A stretch of 64,000 nucleotides of DNA from Epiperipatus broadwayi. Taxonomy: Eukaryota; Onychophora; Udeonychophora; Euonychophora; Peripatidae. Both the position numbers and the translations under genes were made by a program. The stretch spans positions 4,713,336-4,777,335 of the forward strand of contig JAQFVV010000014.1 in assembly GCA_028023455.1 (NCBI GenBank). The letters run 5' to 3'. Shown here in pieces: positions 47,712 through 64,000 of this stretch (the stretch's first letter is position 1; every line of letters starts with the position of its first letter). Under the pieces are notes generated by a model, which saw only the letters and a list, made by a program, of their open reading frames with translations, did no database searches and was not told the DNA's origin.

Positions 47712-50700
47712 CTAAATAAAAAACAAATTCTTAATATATTTGCAGTATTTTAAATATTTAGATAATTATAAGTTGACTATTTTATGAATCATTATTTGAG
47801 CAAAATTTAAGAATTAAATAAGTGACTTTATCTGAGAAATTGAAATAAAATTTTTAAAAATGCTACTATGAAAAAAATTTATGCATGTTACCTGTATAAA
47901 ACCAAGTTAATTTTACTAGACAAAATACTTGAGCAGGGATGATGGTATAACTTTATTATTTGCCATTACCCTAATATGTTTTTCCATCACATTTATTTAA
48001 ATTTACATAATAAACTTCGACAAGTATTTTACAAAAATAATATTAGGTAATTCTGAATCAAATGGAAACAACAGGATAAAACTGTTCTCTGATACCTGGG
48101 AGCAGATGGCTCTGGATCATACACCAAATATTGCTACAAAGATCCTAACTAAACTATAGAGGTGAATACTGAAGCTGTGTCTTGCTGCAGCAATTTGGGT
48201 CATCATGAATGGTGGCCTGAATGCATCGCAGTGTCTGACATAATTGCAGGAATCAGTGGGATCTTTACATTAGCAAATGTATGTCTCTAAGGATGAGAAC
48301 ACTGCCACAATGTGAGAAGTTATGGGGCTTGTTCAACAAATCTTGTCCTTAATCATCCAATAGCCAAGGTGTCTTAAATAAATTTGTCTAGCTGCACAAT
48401 GATTGATAATGTGGGTTCCCATGGAAGCTAGTCAACTGCATTGAGATGTTTCCAGTGCAGGGAAATAGGACTGTATGGGACCTGGTCCCTTGTGTGGGCA
48501 GAGCAATGAAGTGATACACCTGTGGATCCTTGATTTCAAGTAACATTATATATCATAGTTCATGTAAACTTTCAAAATAAATTTATTTTTTAATAAAAAA
48601 ACAACAGGATTAAACTAAAAAATTCTTAAGAAATATTTATTTAAGAAAATAATTTTGTAATGATAAAGTGTAATGCATTATCCATAAAGAGAAAAAACTA
48701 AGGTTTCAAATAAAGATTTTATTACTCCTCCAGATTTATGTCCAATATCAAACTACTCATGAATTTAAGTATGCTGATTATGTCAGAAGTAAACACACAA
48801 ACACATTTGCTTGCCATATTTAATATTTTGAGGTTGAACTGAAGATTAAGTAAAACTTTTCAAAAGAGAGAATTTTTTTTAATAATTATTCTTATCTAAC
48901 TTAACTAACTAGTGGGTAAATATATTGTTCAGAGTTGTAAGAATGGCTAAATATAGCAGTTCAGAAGTTAAAAAAAAAATTAAATGTAATAATATGTATA
49001 TGCAAATGTTAAAATTATTAAATGTCATATTCTATGTTATGTTGGTATACTTTTCCTATATACTTGTAATTGGTATAAATATTAGGAAGACCGAGTAAGA
49101 AAAACTTAAAAATAAAAATTTTATTACATCATGAATTTATAACTCCTACTTCACACAAATACACCAGTCTAAAAACATTTTTACATAGAAATCTAAAGTT
49201 GGGAAAGTTAGACTCATAAGTTATGCTTGTTGGGTACAAATACAGGACCCTTATTAATATTTTCAATAAATTCTACAAGAAGATCAGAGCTATATCTACA
49301 CCAATTAATATCAATAGCCTGGACATAACTTCCCTATATTCCTAAAATCTCCTGAAGTATAAATAAAATCTGCTCTGATTTATATAGGGTTAACCTTCAA
49401 GTTCCACCCCACAGTAAATGAATTGATTAATAATTCTAAAAAATAAATTCACCACTGAGAAAATCCTCCCATATCATTTATATGCCAAACAAACTGTTGT
49501 GCTGCTTCCTTCAGAAAATTCTGTGCTGTCTTAATATCAATATCTCTATAAAAGAGCTAAAAACAATTCAGATCACAAATCCATATTTCTAGAACTTGAA
49601 ACAAACTCAGCCAAAGATTTGAGCTTCCATTAGCTAATATTGTTGGTATAGAAAGGAATAATTCTAAATTCAAGATAAAGGAAGTTTGGAATATCAGCAA
49701 TAATGCTAACTCGATAAATAAAAAGGAACCTGTTTCCTTCTCTTTAAAAAGTGACCCATGTAACTTATTTGAAAACACTTACATAAAATGTACATTATAT
49801 TTTTCACTCACAATCCTCTCAATCACTAGTCATTGCTATGAGTATGATATCGGTTAAGATATGAAAACTGCTCAGCATATTATAATACAATTTTTATTCT
49901 TAAGCTTTTTTTATTCAGGGTTATTAGTACTTATATCAATTATAAATGCCATATTGTAAAAAAATATTAGAAATATTTAAATTTAAGAGAAACTGATAAA
50001 TTATATTTAAATAGTAGCTATTGTCAATGATTAAAAAGAATGTGTGGAGAAAGAGATTCAAAGCAAGTTTAAAAAAGGAGAGATTAGGCTTGTTTTGATA
50101 TGAGATTGAAAATAAGGAAAAAATTCAAACAATATAATAATTATAGTGTTTTGCATAATTATAGTGTTTTGCAAGTTCAATAAATTAAATAATGATATGT
50201 TGTTAAAATTCTTGTAATTAAAATAAAAATTAAGTCAAAAAGTATCAAAAATAAAATATTATTAAAGGTATTAAAAATGAGATCAAAAGTATAAAAACAA
50301 GATCCAAGGATATTAAAAACAAGATGTCAAAATCTTTATATTGTCAGTTTTTCTTGAAATTGAGCATCTGGTTTCATGTTTAATCAAGCTACAATAAAGA
50401 CTCTATTCTTGTTTTAATTAAGCTACAATAAAATCTGAATTCTCACTTTATTCAAGCTACATTGAATCTTCATTTCAGTGATTTGAGTAGAAAAGATGAA
50501 ATACTACTAACTGTTGAAATCTATCCTGAATCTCTGGTAGACCTGATCAAGCTATGGATTTTAAAGAATCTAATATAATGAAGAAATGATACTTAAACCT
50601 CAAATTTCAAGGATAGGAGAAAAGAGCATTATGGAAACATATAAATGTAATAAATTAATACATGCAATCATAGATAAAATATTAGACAAGAAACACCTTT

Positions 50701-51900
50701 AATATAAAACACTGTTTAGACTGTTATCCTGACATATTAACCCTTTTAAGTCTCATTTTGGTTTATATTTTATACTAACAAAATATATTTCATATTATTG
50801 ATTGATTTAAAAAAGGAAACCTTTAAAAACAAATTAGTTTCATTTTAAAGCAACTGAAATTTAAAAAAGAAAGATCTGTTTCTTGCCTTTACCATATATA
50901 TGTTAACATTTTTTTAAAAAAAATTTTTAAATGTGAAATTGTTAGATAAATAATCAAATATATAATATTCATTTTTACTGCAAATGTGTATACTTGTAAA
51001 ATATTTAAAGTATCTAAGTGTTAAAAAATGAATGTAATAGAATATTAGTATTTTAAGTTAAACTTTTAGTTTAAAATTTGATCCAGCCCATTTGTACATA
51101 TATTAACCCTCCTTTCATTAATGTGTGTTAAATTCTATGTATGTTAGACTTATTATGTTTATGTAATTGTTAAATCATGATTAAATAATGGCTTATTATA
51201 CACAATATGTGTATGATGGATTCATTCATGGCTTTATTCTGTAAATTTAGGATCAGATACAAAGCACTTTCTCAGTAAATTAATGAGTATTACTAGTAAA
51301 TTGGGTTCAAATTTAAAGAATCATTTCAAAAAATTTATTAGTGCTATTGTTAAATCAGGATTCAAATTTAACTCATTCCTCACTAAAGTTATTACTGTAA
51401 GACAGATTTATTAGTTATAATTATCCCATATTAGATATATGCCTGTGACTTTACAAAGAAGCTTGTGTTGTAATTGAATGTATATTTGTGAGGCTCAACC
51501 ATTACATAAGATTACATCCAGAATATCTTAAAAGTTAAGGATTTATTCTGTGGCAAATGTGCCTTATCATAAAGCAGTATTACAAGATTTGATTAAAAGA
51601 TTAATGCTTTACAATTAATCAAAACAAATATTGGACACTTTACAAATAACTATTTCTTTCCATTTGAACTAAAAAAACAAACAAAATAAAACAGAAAAAA
51701 TGTGATTGGAGAAGTGGTTTATTTTAAAAAAAGAAAATTATATTTTGTCTGACAATTGTAATATTTTGTAATGAACTATTGTTTTGTTATTGGTTTAAAT
51801 ACATTAATTTCTTTGTAGATAATATTGTCTGATGTGCATATTTATTCCATGTCTATCTCATCTGAAGTAACTTATGAACTATGGGATCTCCTTTAGTATT
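47712..51900. other. Intron or upstream sequence, mostly unassigned
   Basis: No further dynein exon is recognised. The segment 48060-48545 is markedly GC-richer than its surroundings and has stops in all frames. The segment 49230-49790 has short protein-like stretches on the minus strand (for example LFYRDIDIKTAQNFLKEAAQ at about 49558, and KGPVFVPNKHNL near 49220) that may be an old transposon or pseudogene. A short duplication of ATTATAGTGTTTTGCA lies at about 50140-50172. Confidence 0.4.
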
Positions 51901-51909
51901 GAAATAATG

Positions 51910-53280
51910 ATTGTGTTATGTTCTCACCATCACATTCAAAAATATATCTTTATATTATTTGTAATACAAATTTACTTTCAAAGATTTTGTTAAATAAATT
52001 GCTTTCATTCATAGATGCATTATTCCTAGAAATTCAGTGTAGTTTTAGAGAAGAAGCTTTAAAGGGATTTTTTTTCTTGGTACAAAAAAAGTCTCAAGAA
52101 TCAAAGAGTGATTTTTATACCACTTTTACTGTTTGGCCAATGAATTTAATTCATTTAACTATTGATATTATTAAAATACCATCTTTTCTATGTGTATTTT
52201 CATTTTACCAGATATTATATTGACTCAGAAAAGAAAACAATTAGTAACAATTGAATTAATATAGATTTCCTACATAATAAAATGAGAGGAAGTATTATTA
52301 TTACAAGCAAAAAATAGAGGCATTTAAATTTAAAACTGATTTAAACAAAAATGTGTACTTGTTCCAACATTGTTTTCAATTTTTATAGCTGTAGTCTTTG
52401 CAAATATTTATAGGCAGTTTAATGAACCAGGAATTAAAATGTAATACAAGTTTAATGGTGAAATTTCTTACTTGGATTTTTTAAAAGTAAAAACAAGAAC
52501 TTCATTTTCATAAATTCTGGATTTACAATATACTAATCATTGTAATTTTTTTGCAAAATTTAAAAGAAGATATGAAGAATATCTTAATGTTTTTAAAATA
52601 ATGTTTAAAGCCTTTCGTTTAATAAATAATGTTATAGAAAAAAGTCATCATCAACTTTTAGCTTGGATGATTATTAACTTGAGAATGAAAGCAAATTTAA
52701 ATATCTTGGCAGTTTGTTGCAGAACAGTAGAAACTGCATTGTTCTACTGCTTTAACAAAATAAAAAATAAAATATTTCATCACAGAAATATAAAAACTGC
52801 AATTAAATTTGCTATGTACAGTGTCATTATGATATTTAATTTAGTAAATGGAAGAAAGATTTGATCACTCTATAGATACAATATAAAGACATTAAAAAGA
52901 TTCATTTAGAATATTTTGTAATATTGAAAAAATGCAATGAGATAACCATAAAATCAATCAATATATTTAACTTACTGAATATGATACTATAGTTGTACAA
53001 TCACATCTTTATTATTGGATTGGACATGTAAAATAAATAAACAGTACATGATTTTCTAAAAAAAGTATTTTATTGTGAACAAGAGCAGTTTCCATAGGAT
53101 AGGTGGAATCTATGTACATTATAAGAATTGTTTCAAAAACGTTCTGTAGAAATTGTAACGTTTATTATTTCATTGGGAAAAAATGGCCAAGAATAGAATA
53201 ACTAAGAGAATATTTTGACATAATGTTGAAGTATTTCAGAAAGAAAATATTTTTAGAGATGTTAAAAAAAGCATTGCAAA
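51910..53280 (+). mobile_element. LINE remnant, copy C
   Basis: Plus-strand copy of the same LINE family as 37.4 and 42.1 kb. At about 52450-52560 it reads YKFNGEISYLDFLKVKTRTS and ILDLQYTNHCNFFAKF. The latter is the RT catalytic block, where DLQYADDC is expected; here ADD has become TNH, so it is dead. The C-terminal end at about 53010-53120 (YWIGHVK then INSTSFSKKSILL) matches the GHVKR-type tail. Orientation is opposite to copies A and B. Confidence 0.65.
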
Positions 53281-53369
53281 ATTTTAAATAAAAGAAAAAA
53301 AAGACTAACATACTCTTCATGTGAATGTAATTGTGGTTAACATATTAGTTTATATAGTCTTAGCAAAAC

Positions 53370-53660
53370 TTGCCTCTATTGTACTGCCACTAATACTACT
53401 ATTATTACAATTATCACTATTAACATCACCACTGTCATCACCATTATTATTACTACTATTACTATTGCTACTGCTGCTGTTGCTGCTACTCCTGCTTCTG
53501 ATACCAACACCACTGCCACTACCACCACCACTATTGTTATTGCTGCTATTACTGCTGTTGCTGTTCAGCTACTGCTACTACTATTTCTACTAATATTACT
53601 ATTACTACCATTAATATTACTGCTACTACTACTACTACTACTATTACTATTATTATTATT
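53370..53660. repeat. Degenerate trinucleotide repeat (CTA/CTG/TTA type)
   Basis: Imperfect CTA, CTG, CCA and TTA triplets. Apparent leucine-rich frames are by-products. It runs directly into the 335-bp satellite. Confidence 0.85.
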
Positions 53661-55910
53661 ACATTCAAATATCAGCCTTTCAAGCTAATTGAGCATGCGC
53701 CTTTTGAGAGTGTTAAATAAATGAATACTTTCCTCTTCAATCCAAGATATAGTATTTATGCAGGAATAAAAAGGATCCTCTTATTCCTACAACACAAATT
53801 CTTTTATATGAGCAAATCTGAAGAACTGTTGAGGAGAGCGTGAGTAGAATTCTCACTTTAAATTACTATTTACGATGTTTTTACTGAATGACATCGATGA
53901 AATTACTTAGAATTTACTAAATGTCATTCTTACTGAAACTCAATTATGAGTAAATAAGCAATTATTTTATCTAGCGCAGTGTTTACAATTATATTACATT
54001 CAAATATCAGCCTTTCAAGCTAATTGAGCATGTGCCTTTTGAGAGTGTTAAATAAATGAATACTTTCCTCTTCAATCCAAGATATAGTATTTATGCAGGA
54101 ATAAAAAGGATCCTCTTATTCCTACAACTCAAATTCTTTTATATGAGCAAATCTGAAGAACTGTTGAGGAGAGCGTGACTAGAATTCTCACTTTAAATTA
54201 CTATTTACGATGTTTTTACTGAATGACATCGATGAAATTACTTAGAATTTACTAAACGTCATTCTTACTGAAACTCAATTATGAGTAAATAAGCAATTAT
54301 TTTATCTAGCACTGTGTTTACAATTATATTACATTCAAATATCAGCCTTTCAAGCTAATTGAGCATGTGCCTTTTGAGAGTGTTAAATAAATGAATACTT
54401 TCCTCTTCAATCCAAGATATAGTATTTATGCAGGAATAAAAAGGATCCTCTTATTCCTACAACTCAAATTCTTTTATATGAGCAAATCTGAAGAACTGTT
54501 GAGGAGAGCGTGAGTAGAATTCTCACTTTAAATTACTATTTACGATGTTTTTACTGAATGACATTGATGAAATTACTTAGAATTTACTAAACGTCAATCT
54601 TACTGAAACTCAATTATGAGTAAATAAGCATTTATTTTATCTAGCACCATGTTTACAATTATATTACATTCAAATATCAGCCTTTCAAGTTAATTGAGCA
54701 CACGCCTTTTGAGAGTGTTAAATAAATGAATACTTTCCTCTTCAATCCAAGATATAATATTTATGCAAGAATAAAAAGGATCCTCTTATTCCTACAACTC
54801 AAATTCTTTTATATGAGCAAATCTGAAGAACTGTTGAGGAGAGCGTGAGTAGAATTCTCACTTTAAATTACTATTTACGATGTTTTTACTGAATGACGTC
54901 GATGAAATTATTAGAATTTACTAAACGGCATTCTTACTGAAACTCAATTATGAGTAAATAAGCAATTATTTTATCTAGTGCTGTGTTTACAATTATATTA
55001 CATTCAAATATCAGCCTTTCAAGCTAATTGAGCACACGCCTTTTGAGAATGTTAAATAAATGAATACTTTCCTCTTCAATCCAAGATATAATATTTATGC
55101 AAGAATAAAAAAGATCCTCTTATTCCTACAACTCAAATTCTTTTATATGAGCAAATCTGAGGAACTGTTGAGGAGAGCGTGAGTAGAATTCTCACTTTAA
55201 ATTACTATTTACGATGTTTTTACTGAATGACGTCGATGAAATTATTAGAATTTACTAAACGGCATTCAATTATGAGTAAATAAGCAATTATTTTATCTAG
55301 TGCTGTGTTTACAATTATATTACATTCAAATATCAGCCTTTCAAGCTAATTGAGCATGTGCCTTTTAAGAGTGTTAAATAAATGAATACTTTCCTCTTCA
55401 ATCCAAGATATAGTATTTATGCAGGAATAAAAAGGATCCTCTTATTCCTACAACTCAAATTCTTTTATATGAGCAAATCTGAAGAACTGTTGAGGAGAGC
55501 GTGACTAGAATTCTCACTTTAAATTACTATTTACGATGTTTTTACTGAATGTTTTTACTGAATGACGTCGATGAAATTACTTAGTATTTACTAAACGTAT
55601 TCTTACTGAAACTCAATTATGAGTAAATAATCAATTATTTTATCTAGCACTGTGTTTACAATTATATTACATTCAAATATCAGCCTTTCAAGCTAATTGA
55701 GCATGTGCCTTTTGAGAGTGTTAAATAAATGAATACTTTCCTCTTCAATCCAAGATATAGTATTTATGCAGGAATAAAAAGGATCCTCTTATTCCTACAA
55801 CTCAAATTCTTTTATATGAGAAAATCTGAAGAACTGTTGAGAAGAGCGTGAGTAGAATTCTCACTTTAAATTACTATTTACGATGTTTTTACTGAATGAC
55901 ATCGATGAAA
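53661..55910. repeat. 335-bp tandem satellite, six full units and one partial
   Basis: Units start at ACATTCAAATATCAGCC: 53661, 53996, 54331, 54666, 55000, 55322 and 55669. The spacing is 335, 335, 335, 334, 322 and 347; the last two reflect small indels, including a duplicated TTTTTACTGAATG near 55540. Units are very similar, so amplification is recent. The last unit stops at GATGAAA, where a normal unit reads GATGAAATTACTTAG, and turns into a TTA microsatellite. The left end is also bordered by TTA triplets. No coding capacity. The first half of the unit is related to the 21.4-kb palindrome. Confidence 0.95.
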
Positions 55911-61799
<5,889 letters not shown>

Positions 61800-61814
61800 G
61801 GGAAGCTAAGGGAT

Positions 61815-62515
61815 GAAAAGTAAATAAAATTATTTAAGTCATCTAGATTTTGCAGATGATAGGATTGTTTTTACAAATAATGCTTGAGCTTCAGAATATG
61901 TTGCAAGAGATTTCAGATGAAAGCAATTTGAAAATAGGACTAAAGATAAATGTGAAAAAGACTAAACAATACTAAATGGATTTTTTTCAAAAAAAATAAT
62001 TAAGATTAATAATGTTGAATTAGAAGATGTTAACAACTACAAATGCCTTAGTAAGATTATTAATGCAGATGGAAACATAATGGATAAAATTAATCATAGA
62101 ATTAAACTTGGGTTTAAACAGGAAAGTTTTTAGTGTGTTTTACTAGTTATCAATTTGTGGAAACTGAAACTTAGACACATAATACAAGAACAATCCAGAT
62201 ATTTCAGACCACTTTTATGAAAAGATGGGTGTTAGAGGTAACAACAAATGATTGAAAATAAAATATATAGTTGAGAGATCAAATGAATATTAATATTCTT
62301 GAGAAAATTAAGAGATTGAAGTAGAGTTGGTGTTAGCATAATGCTTGTACAAATAATAGGTGGGAAATTGAAATTTTAAACAGAATTTCAAGAGATTGTA
62401 GAGACCTAAAAAGATATGTTGGATGCAATAGGGAAGATTTCTGATGTGATGTGGAAAGGAAGATTATAGATTGGAGAAACTGGATTGAATTTGGAGACTT
62501 CATTCTGCAATGAAT
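61815..62515 (+). mobile_element. RTE-like LINE 3' remnant
   Basis: Plus strand, with frameshifts. LSHLDFADDRIVFTNNA (about 61835-61888) carries the RT catalytic F-A-D-D. Then come ENRTKDKCEKD/NVKKTK, VELEDVNNYKCLSKIINADG, NIMDKINHRIKLGFK, LWKLKLRHIIQ. The C-terminal segment is IEKIKRLKW-W-HNA-TNNRWEIEILN...RDCR-PKRYVGCN...WRNWIEFG (about 62285-62500). This order is typical of the 3' end of RTE/BovB-type endonuclease-reverse transcriptase ORFs. It is a different family from LINE copies A-C. 5'-truncated and dead. Confidence 0.7.
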
Positions 62516-64000
62516 CAATAATGAATGAAATGATAATAAAAATGTTAAATCCATTACACTCAATGAAGCCATGCTATATTAATTCAAAATAACAATATTT
62601 TTATAATAATGCTTAAAAATTCAAACAATGAATTAAGAGCAAACTTTTCAAAACCTAATTGTTCTTTTAACATTTACACTATATATTTTGATATTTCATA
62701 ATAATATGCAATGCTAAAGTCAATCATTATTTTTAAAGGATAATTGTTTTTATGCATTTCATTATTTGCAAATAATTGGAGCTCAATGGATACATAAGCA
62801 AATATTGCTTTCTTTTATATGATTTAAACAAATATGTTCATGAAGCAAACAAAAGATCAGGATTAACTTTTCAAGGAGTAAACCCAAATTATTTAATCTT
62901 TTGGCCAATTCGCCCTCTAGTGAATTTTTTTGTAAGTATTATACTTTAAAATGGGTTTAAACTGGTATATTTTACTATAATAATTTTTTTCCCAAAAAAA
63001 GCACATTAAAAGGCAGGAAATTCAACATTCATGCTCTTACAATAGACATAAGCCCTACCCTGACATGTTTGGCCATTGTCTCTTGCCAAGGCTGTAAAAC
63101 ATTTGGCATTATATGCCGTTGCAGTTTCCAATGATGCAAAAATGTTTTTACTTGCAAATTTATTACAGTTTTAGATATTTTTTAAAAATAATTTACACTA
63201 TATTTATTAGATATCAATAATATAAATTATTTAATAACTTATTTTGATTTGAAATACTTTATTTTCAAATATAACATTATATTAGCAGCTAATGTAAATA
63301 TGGCCTGAAGCAAATTAGAAGACAAGCTATGATGTAAACAAACTACTTTATTTATGAGTAAAGAAAATATTGTAATTTTGCAATAAATATTAAAAAAAAA
63401 AAAACATTTAAAGCATAATACATTAGATATAAGAGAAATAAATAATTATACATTTCAAATGTTTAAAAATAATAAAAATTAAGAAATATTTCATTGATTT
63501 TATAAACTGAAAATAATCTTTCTAGAAACATGACATATAACATCTTTGTTTTGATTACAGTCTCATTTTTTTAATATTTACAGAAACAAAATGTGAACAT
63601 TTAAAATTTATTTCAGTAATAAACAACAATATCTATCAAATAAAGTCAAATTTGTTATTTCCTGATACGTAATAAACATTTTATCATATATTTTACATTG
63701 ATGTATGGGACAAAGAAAAATGTCAGAAGGTGCTAAAATGTAAGAGGTATGACACTGCAATTTTCAAAGTAGATTAAAGAGCCAAAAAACAATGAGAAAA
63801 TTTATTATTTAAATTTAAAAATAATCTTTATTCATTGTATTATAAAATGACTATTAAACCATTTAATATTTTGCAATAAAACAACTATTTATGTAAGTTT
63901 GAGTGAGAAAAATTGAAAATTTGGAAATTTATATTTCTGATATGATAGAATTTGGATTTAGTAAATCTGATATATATATGTAGAACATTTTAAAAATATA
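62516..64000. other. AT-rich non-coding DNA
   Basis: Nothing recognised. The somewhat GC-richer piece at 63000-63130 is unassigned. Confidence 0.5.

Noticed and set aside
53321-53593. Leucine-rich 90-codon frame
   Set aside because: Arises from degenerate CTA/CTG triplets next to the satellite.
53800-53860. CUGAAGA in the 335-bp satellite as a hammerhead core
   Set aside because: A GAA follows after a long weak loop, but position 15.1 is not A and no stem III or stem I could be paired. On the other strand GCTTGAAAGGC lacks a CUGANGA partner.

Overview
This is a window of an AT-rich animal nuclear genome (about three quarters A+T by eye). It is intron-dominated and full of degraded transposable elements. 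No bacterial features are present. The host is most likely an invertebrate with motile cilia or flagella. I cannot place the phylum from the sequence alone.

The one host gene I can support lies on the minus strand. Three exons (47478-47711, 20495-20718, 9899-10067) join in frame with matching splice phases. They encode a contiguous piece of the linker region of an axonemal dynein heavy chain, closest by eye to DNAH10 (inner-arm I1/f beta type). The introns between them are about 26.8 kb and 10.4 kb, so nearly the whole window is intron. The remaining exons of the gene were not found.

Layout: 0.7-1.4 kb, Penelope-like element (PLE) remnant. 2.86-4.82 kb, head-to-head array of ~415-bp repeats carrying type I hammerhead ribozyme motifs. 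8.8 kb, a degenerate second-family hammerhead. 10.7-13.1 kb, Ty3/gypsy remnant. 13.1-17.2 kb, two inverted PLE pairs containing two tRNA-derived SINEs. 21.4 kb, a 335-bp palindrome. 25.4 kb, an intronless, stop-containing dishevelled (PDZ) retropseudogene. 26.15-26.9 kb, an inverted repeat with a hammerhead-like motif in each arm. 32.2 kb, a hAT MITE with an exact 8-bp target duplication. 35.8 kb, a PLE remnant. 37.4-39.9 and 42.1-44.6 kb, two related LINE remnants flanking a 1.13-kb (TATC)n microsatellite. 44.7-47.1 kb, a second gypsy remnant. 52-53.3 kb, a third LINE copy. 53.66-55.91 kb, a seven-unit 335-bp satellite bordered by TTA repeats. 61.8-62.5 kb, an RTE-like LINE tail.

The most unusual content is the set of hammerhead motifs in repeats arranged minus-left/plus-right, the same geometry as both PLE pairs. 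Hammerheads with minimal stem III are known from PLEs and from small non-autonomous retrozymes. The ~415-bp units look like a retrozyme or a PLE-derived non-autonomous element. All structural calls were made by eye; no folding or database search was run.
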